In this document: piece by piece, positions 45,801 through 56,844 of the stretch
How positions within the stretch are numbered: position 1 is the stretch's first letter
How the letters are laid out: every line of letters begins with the position of its first letter
Assembly: GCF_019703515.2 (NCBI RefSeq)
Contig: NC_059359.1
Coordinates: 1,049,501 to 1,113,500 of the forward strand
Reading direction: 5' to 3'
DNA length: 64,000 nt
From: Myxocyprinus asiaticus
Lineage: Eukaryota; Chordata; Actinopteri; Cypriniformes; Catostomidae
Notes under the pieces: generated by a model
The model's database searches: none
What the model saw: the letters and a program-made list of their open reading frames with translations, nothing else
Told to the model about the DNA's origin: nothing
Program-made: the position numbers and the translations under genes

Positions 45801-48800
45801 TCTCAACTTGTGTGACGGTCTCACTTTTCTTTGAAAGTTTTGTGCTATTGTGTCTCTGTATGCTGGAGATGTGTGGAAATGTGGGGTGTATTTTTACAAT
45901 GAATATGAAGATGAATGACTGGAGTGAGATATTTGAACACTTAAAGGGATAGTTCACCCCAAAAATGGAGAAGCCTTCCATGATTTACCCAACCTCATGC
46001 TGTTCACCTGTATTCACCCATATTACTTTCTTATGTGGAACACAAGTGATGTTAGTCAGAATGTTAGGGACTTGTCTCCATTCTTCAAAATTTCGCTTCT
46101 TGTGTTCTACAAAAGAGGAAACTCATACAGGTTTTGAATGACAATTTCTGTTTTATGTATTTATTTATTTATTTTGATTAACAAACTCTTTAATTAGGGG
46201 GTCCACCAATAAGAACATTTTTGGCCAATTTTAACAAAACAAAAATATATAAATATAGACGGGTACGCATATTTTGCCACTTACCTAATTTTGCCATCAG
46301 ATCACCATTTTTGCTTAGGAATTATGCTTTAAAAATGCATTATTGTTCTAACAATAAATAATTTCCATTGCACATGGATTTCATCTGTTAAACACATGAC
46401 GAGCAAAACATTTTAAAGAGAGCCACAATGAAAGATAAATACAACATGATGATTGACGTGGGGGAAAATTTTATTTTGCACTTCTGTTTTTGCAGCTCTA
46501 ACAATTGAACTCACGTTTTACATACTATGACAAATTCATATGATACATGTGATTGACATGCTTAACTTTTTCTGATTAATTTTGGTTGGTATTTCTTTCA
46601 TTAAACACATTTTCACCTCTCAAAATTAAAAATAAAAGGAGTGTCGATCACTTTTTACTCTTGAGATTTATATTACACAAGGACAAATTATTATAAACAT
46701 TAGACAAAGCAATACATTTACATAATTAATTATAAATAAACCATCGGTTTTTCATATTGCCATTTTCATGCTTATGTCTGTTATGCCCATGGTTTTAATT
46801 TGGTCAATATTTGGCTAATTCGCCATGAGTTCCCTCAGGAATTTCACCCTTGAAAAGGTTTTTAACGAAGTCAATCCAAATGTGATTTTAGAGTTTTTAG
46901 AAAAAATGGATCTTAAACATCTTAAGTTTTTTTTTTTTCCTACTATTTTAACCTGGTTTTTGCCATGACAATAGCCATAAAAGCTGTCATGACGTTAAGA
47001 AACATATGAACGAACAAACAAACAAACCCTCAGGAATTTCCTATGGGTTTTTAGAAAAGGGAAATTCAAATTACGAGTATGAAAAGACCTGTGGTGAAAA
47101 TTGCATGCAAAGACTTCACGTTTTGTACTAGAACATAAATTACACACAGTTGTGGATTTTGATGCATCGCTATTTAAACTCGCGATACCAAGAAAAACCC
47201 ATTGCTTAAGGACTTCAATATTCGACCATTTCATAAAGCATGTAGCTCACATGCTGATGGTAGCTGTAGTCCTTAATTAGCATTGTGATAGCAACATGCA
47301 TGTTTAAAAAACACACAGTAGCTTCAAAATTAACATTTGATGTATGATTGTTTGCAATTCGGAATGTTCTAAAACCATGTACCAGTTGTGCAAGCACGTA
47401 TCTCTCCGCTCGCAGGCGGATTTACATTTATTCATTTTGCAGACGATTTTATCCAGAGCGACTTACAAAATGAGGAAGGATACAACGATACCGGAGATTG
47501 AGGAATCCACTCGCAGTTTGGCCGGTAAATTTGTTACTTTTGTATTCCAAGAATGATCTTTGGTTGCCCGCTAACGGGGTAAGGGAAATGAGCAAATCAA
47601 ATGACAAATAAACTTTCATCTCAGTGGAAAACATAGCTCCACAAGTTTATCTAGGACACATAAAAGATTTTCCAGAACTCATCTGGTGGCACGTACGTAG
47701 AAAATCCGCAAATATGTGGAACAAATTCACAATGTTATTTTTTACTTTGGTAACACTTTACAATAAGGTTCCATTTGTTAACATTAGCAAAAATAAAATA
47801 AAGTGGAAGAAAGATATTTTTTGACATTTATCATTATTTATTATTGTAGACATTATTGTATGTATTTAAGGCTACGCTCAGATTAATCCAGATACATTTG
47901 AAAATGCAGTTTCGTGTTAGAAACGCTCTCCCACACTGCCGTTTTCAAGTGTTTTCCAAAAGTTTTTAGTCCACACTGAAACATATGAAAAGCAGTTCCG
48001 ATTAAACTTCCTGTCACCTTTGAAGAAATGCAATGTGAAGGTTGTACAAAGTAACATTTATCTTTAACAACACTATCAAAGTGGATATCAGGCACAAAAA
48101 CGCCGCTATAACACGGGCCTCCATCTTGGTTGTTTTGAGTTGAATGGATCACATGTGTCACATGACAACAAATACATCATTACCACCCCTGGAGTTCGCT
48201 AGTTCGAATCCCAGGGCATGCTGAGTGACTCCAGCCAGGTCTCCTAAGCAACCAAATTGGCCCGGTTGCTAGGGAGGATAGAGTCACATGGGGTAACCTC
48301 CTCATGATCGCTGTAATGTGGTTCATTCTCGGTGGGGCACGTGGTGAGTTGTGTGTGGATGCCACGGTGGATGGCGTGAAGCCTCCACGCGTGCTATGTC
48401 TCCGTGGCAACGCGCTCAACAAGCCACGTGATAAGATGCGCGGGTTGACGATCTCAGACGCGGAGGCAGCTGGGATTCGTCCTCCGCCACCCGGACTGAG
48501 TCGAATCACTATGCCACCACGAGGACTTAAAAAGCACATTGGGAATTGGGCATTCCAAATTGGAAGAAAAAGGGGAGAAAATCCAAAAAAAAAAAATAAA
48601 AAAAAATCCGTCATCGTTTTCAGATATCGCTGTCAATCTCTGCCAATATTAGTTATTTATCTGCAGTGCAAGTCATGGTTTAAGATTAGTAAATTAAGTA
48701 AGTGTTAAGGGTCAGTGTTTAAAGATTTTCTATGAACTGTATGATTAATGACTAATGTCTTTGAAGTTCATCCTGGATTAACTGCAGTAGTTCACATAGA

Positions 48801-51800
48801 CGCATTGTCTTTTGTTAGTTTGCTGTTGAAGGCTTTTGTTGGCAATTAATTGATAGTCTATGTATTCCATTATAAGAGTGTAGTCCATCAATAGACAAAG
48901 GTGATGATCAGTGAGGTGCATCGCAGTTCAACCGGCAGGTCATTTCGGTGAGGTTCGGTGGGGTCTATCCTAAGTCCAAGGTTCAGGCAGTGGCATATGA
49001 AGTATCCGATGTCTTACAGTTGGAGTTGGCATCAGTTCATCCTCTGAAGTCCATCGTAAAAGACTGAAGTGATGTCTGGCTGGCACCAGCTGTATTTAGT
49101 CATCATCAATCAGAGACACGTAGCAGTGGAGTCCGACACCAAGCAGCAACGGAGCTGGATCTGGCTGGCTCTGGTGACCTCGGTTGAGACAGGGAAACAA
49201 GCAGAATAATATTAGTGTAGATGCCATTCAATTAATTGCAGAGTTATAGATTATGAGAAATGTTTCTGATAAATGTTTCTGGTTCCGGCAGACCTAACTA
49301 AAGCAGCCTAATTGTGAGTTGATAAATTAGGTGTATGTCTGGTTAAATAGATGAGTCTTTAGTCTAGACTTAAACTGAGTGAGTGTGTCTATGTCCCGAA
49401 CAGTGTTAGGGAGACTCTTCCATAGTGTAGGAGCCAAATAGGAAAAGGATCTACCTCCTTTTGTGGATTTTGATATTCTAGGAACTATTAACAAGCCAGA
49501 ATTTTGTGATCTTAATGAACGTGATGGAATATAGCGTGTCAGAAGGTCACTTAAGTACTGTGTAGCTAGACCATTCAAAGCTTTGTATGTAGTTAACAGA
49601 ATTTAGCCATTGTAATGACGATAAAATTGGGCTAATATGATCATATTTCTTGGTTCTAGTCAGCACTCTGGCAGCTGCATTTTAAACCAATTGAAGTTTA
49701 TTTACTGAACTTTCTGGACTTCCTCCCAGTAATGCATCACAATAATCTAGTCTTGAGGTCATAAATGCATGAATTATTTGCATGAATTTTTCGGCATCAG
49801 CAACAGAGAGCATGTGTCGTAATTTAGCAATATTTCTGAGGTGGAAGAATGCTGTTCTACAAACATTTGTAATTTGATTTTCAAAGGACAGATTGTTATC
49901 AAATATAACACGTAAGTTCTTCATTTAGTCATTTAGCAGATGCTTTTATCCAAAGCGATTTACAAATGAGACGCATAGCAAGCAATTTGTCATACAAAGT
50001 TTAACAACATCTGCAGTTTAGGACTGCCAAGTTCTCACAGTAGCTTTAGTATTAAAGATGCTAGCACAGACATTAAGTGCATGTTGAGTTCAGTGGTAAG
50101 TACAATTAGTGTGGGTTGGTTAAGTGCTCGTGGAACAGATGTATTTTCAGCTGGTTCTTGAATGTTGAGAAGGTAATTCGCTGTAGAAGACGATGTAACT
50201 GTACATCCATCAAGAGTCAAATTATGTTTTAGCAGCTTATTTTTAGAGGTTTTTGGTCCAATAATTAGTACCTCTGTTTTGTCAGAATTGAGTAGAAGGA
50301 AATTTCTGGCCATCCAATCTTTGATTTCATTGATACATTCCGCTAATTTGGGTTTATAAATAACAGTGGAAACTTATTCCACAATTCCTGATAATATCCC
50401 CCAGGGGAAGCATATATAAGGAGAAAAGTAGAGGCCCTAAAATTGATCCCTGTGGCACTCCATACTTAACTTTTGTTTGATTTGACAATTCCTCGTTTAC
50501 ACAGACAACGTGGTAGCGATCTGCTAAATAGGACCTAAACCATGCTAATGCAAGTCCACTAATGCCAACATAATTCTCCAGCCTATTCAAGAGAATGTCA
50601 TGATCTATGGTGTCAAAGGCAGCACTACGATCTAAAAGCACTAGAAGAGAAATGCAGCCGCAATCAGATGATAAGAGGAAGTCATTAGTAACTCTGATAA
50701 GTGCAGTCTCTGTACTGTGATGAGGCCTAAATCCTGACTGAAATACATCATATATACCATTTCTCTGTAGAAATGAACATAGTTGGGAGGACACTACATT
50801 TTCTAGTATTTTCGACATAAATGGGAAATTTTAAATTGGTTTATAATTAGCCAATTCTCCAGGATCAAGCTGTGGCTTCTTAAGCGGTTTGATATCTGCC
50901 ATTTTAAAGTTTTTTAGAACATGTCCTAAGGATAGCGAGGAGTTAATAATATTAAGAAGAGGTTCTGAGATTACAGGGAATACCTCTTTTAAGAGCTTAG
51001 TTGGTATTGGATCTAACATACATGTTGTGGCTTTTGATTTTTTGATAAGTTTTGTTAGCTCTTCATGACCTGTGACAGTGAAGGATTGAAGTTGCACGTG
51101 AGGAAAATTATGAGACACTGTTTTCTGAAGTACTGTGACAGATGATTGCATAATTCAAATTTTATTTCTGATTATTTCAGTTTTATCAGTAAAGAAATTC
51201 ATAAAGTCATTACTATTGTGCTGCAACGGAATATCTGGTTCAGTCGAGGCTTTATTCCTAACCAATTTAGCCACAGTACTGAATAAACACCTAGGATTGT
51301 TGTGGTTATTTTTTATGTGTTTGCTAAAATATGCTGACCTGACAGCTTTTAGTGCCTGTCTGAAGCTACAGACACTATCCTTCCATGCACCGTGAAATAC
51401 CTCTAATTATTATTCTTCCACTTGCGCTCCATTTTCCAAGCTACTCTCTTGAGAGCATGAGTGTGATCATTGTACCATGATGAGGGGCTTTTTTCTTTAA
51501 TTTTCTTTAATTGAAGGGAGGTGACACTCTCAAGAGTGCTAGAGAAGACTGCATTTATATGTTCTGTTATTTCATCAAGTTCTTCTAAACTTTTTGGCTT
51601 ACTGAGTATGTGAGACAATTCTGGAAGATTATTAGTGAAGCTATCTTTAGTGGTCGAAAGAATAGTTCTACCCGAACAATAGCGTGGTGTAGATTGAGTG
51701 AAATCAACTGATCGCAACAAACGAGAGACGATGTAATGATCCGAGATGTCATCGCTCTGCTGTAGAATTTCTATAGTATCAACATCAACTCCATATGACA

Positions 51801-54800
51801 GAATTAAATCTAGCATATGATTATGGCGATGCGTTGGTCCTGTCACATTTTGTCTGACTCCAAAAGAGTTGAGAATATCGATAAATGCTAATCCCAATGT
51901 GTCATTTTCATTATCTATGTGAATGTTGAAGTCACCAACAATTAAAGCTCTATCTACAGTAACTACTAGATCTCATAGAAAACTGCAAATTCACGAAGGA
52001 AATCAGAATACAGCCCGGGTGATCTATATACTGTAGCAAGCGCAAAAGACGACAGATAATTTTTATCTATATCTGACGGTGTCATATTAAGCATTATTAG
52101 TTCAAAAGACTAAAATATATCCTGTCCTCTGAGTAACACCAAAATCTTCACTGTAAATTGTAGCAACACCTCCTTCTCGACCCTTCGGATGAGGCTCATG
52201 TTTATAACGATAACCTGGGGGAGTAGATTCATCTAAACTAATATATTCATTTGGTTTAAAACAGGTTTCAATCAAACAGAGCACATCCAAACTGTGATCT
52301 GTAATAATTTCATTTACAATTAGTGCTTTGGTTGAAAGAGATCTAATGTTTAGTAGCGCTACATTTATATGATGTTTATCTTTTTTTATTTATTTATTTA
52401 TTATTTAATAATTTTTTTCTACATGATTTAGTGAAGGGTTGGTGTTTGGTAGTTCGGGGAACAGACACAGTCTCTAAATGATATCTAGGTGATAGTCTCT
52501 ATGTGTTGTAGTTTATGTGACCTGTGTGACGTCTCAAGGCAGCTAACAGATGTTCGGATTAACCAGTTTGTCTGCTTCCTGACCTGGGCCCCAGTTAGTC
52601 AAATACTATCACTATTAAGACTATGTGCCAAATTACTAGAGAGGAGAGCGGCACCTTCCCTGGAGGGATGGAGTCCATCTCTCTTTAGCAGGTCAGGTCT
52701 ACCCCAAAAACTCTTCCAATTGTCTATGAATCCTATGCTATTCTCCAGACATCCAGCCATTCAGTGACACTAATCTACTATAAACCTCATCACCACGATG
52801 AGCAGGGAGAGGGCCAGAGCATATTACAGTGTCTGACATCGTTTTTGCAAGTTCACACACCTCTTTAACATTATCTTTAGTGATCTCCGACTGGCGAAGC
52901 CGGACATTGTTAGTGCCAACATGAATAATAGTTTTAGAAAATCTGTATTTAGCATTAGGCAGAACTTGTTTATTTGATCTGATGTCAGATGCTCTGGCAC
53001 CACAAATGCATTTAACAATAGTGGCTGGAGTCTTTATTTCTATGTTCCTTACAATAGACTCTCCTATAACCAGAGCTCTTTCAACATTATTCTCAGTGGG
53101 TGCATCACTGAGTGGGGAGAATCGATTGGAAACCCTAACTGGAACGGCAGAGTTGTGTCGCTTTGTGAGCGAGTATGCCACTGAGACGTCACCCAAACGC
53201 CCTGCTGCGGGGGCTCTAAAGCCGGAACCAAAATGTGTGTGTTGCTCGCTGTACAACCGCATCCGAAACAGTATCTACCGGCTTCTCTTTCTCACTGACC
53301 TCCACTAGCATTCGGATGCATGCCTCTTACTCATCAACCTTCTCTGTCAGACTGACTAATTCCTTACATGTAAATCCCTCACTGCTGACGGAAGAAGCTA
53401 TAGTAAACATGTGGCATGCAATGCAGGAAGAAATAACATGAGCGGATGCCATGACTTACCGCACTTGTTTGTTGTTGTTATGGTTGTTCTTGAGCGGCGA
53501 GGGTTTGAGATCAACGTGGTTCGATGTGGTTCCTGATCAGCAGATGTTTGAGATTGATGCAATAATCCGTGTAAAACACAGAGAAAACGAATGCATGCAG
53601 TCGAGACTCGAGATGTAGACAAGCGGAAAAAAGAAAAGAAAAAAGAAAGAAACGTGTGCACGCAGTAAACTATATGCAGTTGAAACAGTAGAAAAGTGGA
53701 AAAAACCGAAGCATGCGGTAAAATGGCAAAGGATAAAGAATAAGCAATGCTAAGCAGGCTAGCAAGCTACAAACACAGACTCGTGCAACGTGCCGGCAGT
53801 ATTTACCTCCACTAGGCCTTTATCACACGTTCATCTCAAATACTTAATCTAAACAGACCTACCTCACCGCACAGTCATTACTCAGGGATGAAGAAAAACG
53901 ATGTCATGTTGTTTTATTATTTTAATCAGGATGTATGCGAGCAGGGCACACTTCAGAGTACAAGTACGTTTTTTTTATTAGATGAATGCAAGAATATATA
54001 CAAACAAGAACAATTACACATGAAAGAGCATTAGAACAAGACAAGGATATACAGTGTCACAAAAAAAAAAAAAAAAAAGTATATTCCAAGTAAAGATTCT
54101 ACAGAGTATTTACGATGATAATGATCACATTGCTCTCATGTACTTACTTACTTATAATCTCCATGTATGACATAAGATCCATTTAAAACATTTCAAATAA
54201 AGAAACCTTTCCATCCCAGAGTCCGTAAACGTGGAGTTATGTCCTTGTGGTTTAAGTACGATGATTGGGGAAGCATCCACTCGTGAGTTGTGACCGAATG
54301 CAATGTAAATAAAACATAAAGATGAAAATGTCCCAGTGTCTACAACTGTATTATATTCATAATAGTGAAAACGACATTCAAACACTTAAACGCTGTCTCT
54401 TCGGACTTGAGTTGAGCACAATAATCCTCTGGAAGTGAGCTGAACAGCACGCGCAGCTTCTCATGAACTGGGAAATCTTTGCGCTGATAACTGCCTCGCA
54501 GGATACTATTACACATTAAAGTGATAGATAACACATATGGTGAAGTGCTGTGTTAATCCAAAGAAATTATTAAACGTCTGATGCTTACTGCCAAGTGCAT
54601 CCAAGTTGGCTAAATTTATTTAGAAAAACTGCAGTCGTCCATAGACCAATCAGTGAGCGGATGTTTGGTTACGCTACTGTTCGGAGCCGGATGTGACGAC
54701 ACGCGGACTGTGATGAAGGCCTCTGGTTTATCACTTCCCCCATAGATAATACTTAGTATAACTATTGCACATGCACGTTAGCGAGTTGATTGACATGCGA

Positions 54801-55131
54801 TGTCTGTATCTAAAAGGTGATTGGCTCTTTTAACTGCAAGGCGGGATTTCCTTTTTACATCCGTCGACCATTGGGCGCTCATAGCTCCTTGGTTGAACGC
54901 TCCACTTTCCCCTATTAATTTTAATAGAAGTGGGCCATCTCTGCTATATAATCTCTGACTGCTCTATTGCAGAAAAGTATCACTTATAACATTTGTTGAA
55001 TGCAGAATTATACTCCGTATGCAGTTTGAAAGCTTGCAATAATTGCAATAATTAAAAAAATATTCTTTTCCTCCACAGATTTTTGCTCCAGCTCAGCCAC
55101 GGATTCATCAGGAGCGCCGTTATTGCACTAA
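42876..55131 (+). CDS. kdf1: Keratinocyte differentiation factor 1 (spliced, complete coding region)
   Basis: Coding exons: 42876-43872 (exon opens at 42857), 45076-45165 and 55079-55131. Splice phases agree and give 379 codons plus TAA; human KDF1 is 398 aa. The start MPGHSTGTHHK resembles the human MPRPGHPRP. A cysteine-rich stretch lies at about residues 82-116 (CGSCASLGWSSCKALLCC). The conserved core is at about 221-290: DIDSLITKKLLELYKMHQIE, QLAKCTSDLSF and ISDLINSIAQDYNLEEQEAE. Exon 2 adds MQVSESTTSDLLARNIQ. The short last exon encodes FCSSSATDSSGAPLLH, matching the human TDSSGAPLL C-terminus. KDF1 is known to promote epidermal differentiation and limit progenitor proliferation in skin, and human variants cause ectodermal dysplasia. 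The last intron is 9.9 kb and holds a LINE, a hAT MITE and SINEs. Confidence 0.95.
44524..45014. mobile_element. hAT-like MITE with perfect 8-bp target duplication
   Basis: This 491-bp element lies in kdf1 intron 1. Its ends are TAGAGGTCGACCGATA and, reading inward from the right, TAGAGGCAGACCGATATA. CACTCTAC occurs at 44516-44523 and 45015-45022. Internal ACCGAT/ATCGGT phrases reinforce the symmetry. There is no coding content. Confidence 0.92.
45166..48179 (+). other. kdf1 last intron, left part
   Basis: No gene is supported. Near 45947 a single MITE end (TTAAAGGGATAGTTCACCCC) is followed by its usual subterminal sequence. Around 46200-46830 is old repeat sequence resembling 33540-33950 (GATCACCATTTTTGCTTAGG; GTTAAACACATGA). 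Near 47428-47465 is the SINE-core phrase TTTTGCAGACGATTTTATCC, which also occurs at 49930. Confidence 0.5.
48180..48606 (+). mobile_element. tRNA-derived SINE, copy E, head-truncated
   Basis: It starts inside the tRNA-like head, just before CTGGAGTTCGCTAGTTCGAA, so the A-box is missing and the B-box is altered. The body is collinear with copies B and C. The tail is A-rich from about 48580 (AAAAAAAAAATAAAAAAAAA). It lies in the last kdf1 intron. The 134- and 144-codon frames on the two strands are fortuitous. Confidence 0.88.
49330..52290 (-). pseudogene. LINE ORF2 (endonuclease / reverse transcriptase), broken
   Basis: Fragments in order along the - strand: endonuclease start (VLCLIETCFKPNEYISLDE, 52290-52102), endonuclease end and linker (HNHMLDLILSYGVDVD, 51897-51403), and RT entry (MLDPIPTKLLKEVFPVISEP, 51151-50831). 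The RT core follows (GFRPHHSTETALIRVTNDFL; AAFDTIDHDILLNRL; VPQGSILGPLLFSLYM, 50818-50354). Last is the C-terminal region (NLRVIFDNNLSFENQI; HAFMTSRLDYCDALLGG; SLPNTVRDIDTLTQFKSRLK, 49924-49327). A small SINE-like insertion at about 49921-50175 separates the RT from the C-terminal part. It is not functional. Confidence 0.9.
49921..50175. mobile_element. Short SINE-like insertion inside the LINE
   Basis: The stretch contains ATTTAGCAGATGCTTTTATC, then CAAAGCGATTTACAAATGAG. This core is widespread in cyprinid SINEs and also appears at 47428-47470. It breaks the LINE C-terminal coding region between fragments at 50184-50313 and 49682-49924. Exact ends and target duplication were not resolved. 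Confidence 0.55.
52738..53452 (-). pseudogene. LINE ORF1 with SGNH/esterase-like domain, broken
   Basis: The - strand ATG at 53450-53452 begins ASAHVISSCIACHMF; the frame is then broken and resumes in a 174-codon stretch at 53262-52738. That stretch contains ALVIGESIVRNIEIK, where family members usually have GDSIVRN. It also has TIIHVGTNNVRLRQSEITKD and DTVICSGPLPAHRGDE. Such lipid-esterase-like domains are established in ORF1 of fish L2 and CR1 elements. The serine is retained, but the preceding acidic residue is E rather than D. Confidence 0.8.
54340..54534 (-). other. Unassigned small open frame
   Basis: A 64-codon frame with normal-looking composition: YQRKDFPVHEKLRVLFSSLP, then EDYCAQLKSEETAFKCLNVV. 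An acceptor-like TGCGAGGCAG precedes TTATCAGCGC on the - strand, so it could be a terminal exon. CpG-bearing sequence at 54640-54720 might be a promoter. I recognise no family, and no second exon was found. It could equally be a relic. Confidence 0.2.
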
Positions 55132-55781
55132 CACCTCTTGCTGTTTCCTCTCCAATATTAATACCTACTTAGTGTTCACTCTGTCCATGTGCTCCTCCCG
55201 TATTTCAGTGAAAGCAGTGATTATGCTGAGGAGACTCTGTGTTTGTCTGAATGGCCAAAGACTGCTGTCAACCACGCATGTTCTGTTGTGGTTCTACAGA
55301 GTGTCTAATGTTAAACATGGGAGCCTGCTGCAAAAAAAAAATGTTGTAGGTCGACTTGATGGTTTTCTTCCTACTGCACTCACCAGAAGCCATATGGTTA
55401 GTTACAAAAGGGACAAGTTTCCTGACCAAATCTTTGCTATCTGGTATTTATTTGCGTTTGTTTTAATTTACTATCAAGTCACAAGAGTCGTCCTATATGT
55501 GGCGATGTATCCAGTGAGGATGTTTGGTTTAAGCACTGATTAATGGCAACCATGAGACGCTATGGTGCTGCTATAGATCAGACTGCTTTGCTGTGGTAGC
55601 CCGTCCTGCAAGTGTCAACTCAGAATATTTTGTATTCCAATGTTGCTATTTTTCTTAAATATGTAATGCAATTTAATGTTGTTTTGGTACTGCTCACTTT
55701 ATGACAAGACACCCATATCTTTATTGTGGAATATTTGTCAATGTTTTACAATGCTTTGTAAAGATTTTTTTTTTTTATCTA

Positions 55782-55787
55782 AATAAA
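55782..55787 (+). terminator. kdf1 polyadenylation signal, proximal
   Basis: AATAAA about 650 bp after the kdf1 stop, followed within 30 bp by a T-rich stretch (CCCTGTTTTTCTGTTCTTTT). Confidence 0.5.
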
Positions 55788-56664
55788 AAGGGAAATTTCC
55801 CTGTTTTTCTGTTCTTTTAACCATTATTTTTAAACGGTATCTGCATCCTTTTGTCTTTGATATAGTGTGCATGTCAACTTTTAGAACACAGTTTTAGCTG
55901 CATTGCATAACATATTTACACTTGTATGTGTTAACCACAGTAAATCTCTCTCGCTCTTTCCTGTGCATTATTTTTCTCGGAAGGCTGCATCGGTGCCTCC
56001 TCCCTCTGTTTCCCTCAGGTCACTGTGCTATGAACTTGTTTGGCTGGTTTGACAGAAGAAAGGAAATAATATCCTAGTGTTTGTTGGAGTTGTACATTGC
56101 GGAGGAGGGGCAAAACTCCAGTGATAATTCCCCTCGCAACTGTCCTCTTTATGACACCATGCGGCCTACCGTCACACTAGCTACTCTATATTTTATTTTC
56201 AGGATATGCCAAATAAAGTTTATAGTAATTTAATGGAAGTTATCCAGGATAAACTTTCTGTCAGACATGTTTACAAAACATTATTTTCATAATTACCTCT
56301 CTGTTAATATGTGATCTGTGTTAGGATTTTGCTAAGTTGTAGCACTTTGCATTGACCTGTGTCAAAACATTTCACATTCCAATTCATTGTGTGTTAAGAG
56401 CACAATGGCAAAATGGTCTTTGAATTAGATCTGAACTCTCTCTATGTCTAACGAGTGATCACACTGGTGATTTAGCAGATGTAGCTGCTGTATTTGCATT
56501 ATCTGTTTTGTTTTTTCATGTGAATTTATTAATAGTCCCCTCTATATTTGTTTTTACATTTTCTACCTTGATGTATCTTAGGATTTCTTCATGGATGGCC
56601 CATTCTGTATATTCTTTTGATATATTAACCAAGCTATTGAACCAGTTCATTGTTTACAAAATGT

Positions 56665-56670
56665 AATAAA
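56665..56670 (+). terminator. kdf1 polyadenylation signal, distal
   Basis: AATAAA followed by a T-rich element (ATTTCTTTTTTCATTTGTAG), just before the MITE at 56845. It could define a longer 3' UTR. Confidence 0.4.
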
Positions 56671-56844
56671 ATTATTTCTTTTTTCATTTGTAGTTTTGGT
56701 TTTCAGTCCATTATGTGTGTGTAGCATTTCATCCTTGACTTTACAAGAAATGAAGGCTATTTTCAGAATAGCATACTACTTTTCTACTTATACTATTTCT
56801 GCAACATGTAGTATGTATACTGAACTTAGTATGTGGATTATATA

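Larger units (their letters stand above)
48900..53860 (-). mobile_element. L2-type LINE with ORF1 esterase-like domain (degraded)
   Basis: Reading right to left the element holds a CpG-bearing 5' region near 53500-53860, ORF1 (about 53452-52738), an endonuclease region (52290-51403) and reverse transcriptase (51151-50354). It ends with a C-terminal part and 3' UTR (about 50313-48900). Stops and frameshifts occur throughout. The gene order and the ORF1 esterase resemble zebrafish ZfL2-type elements. Both outer limits are approximate. It lies antisense in kdf1 intron 2. Confidence 0.85.
55132..56690 (+). other. kdf1: kdf1 3' untranslated region
   Basis: This follows the kdf1 stop at 55129-55131. 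Polyadenylation signals AATAAA occur at 55782-55787 and 56665-56670, giving 3' UTRs of about 0.67 or 1.55 kb. The 123-codon frame at 55172-55543 falls inside it, has no family resemblance I can see, and is treated as fortuitous. Confidence 0.6.

Noticed and set aside
55172..55543. 123-codon frame ending FGLSTD with a hydrophobic stretch
   Set aside because: It lies directly after the kdf1 stop codon in what is best explained as the kdf1 3' UTR, and has no recognised family.
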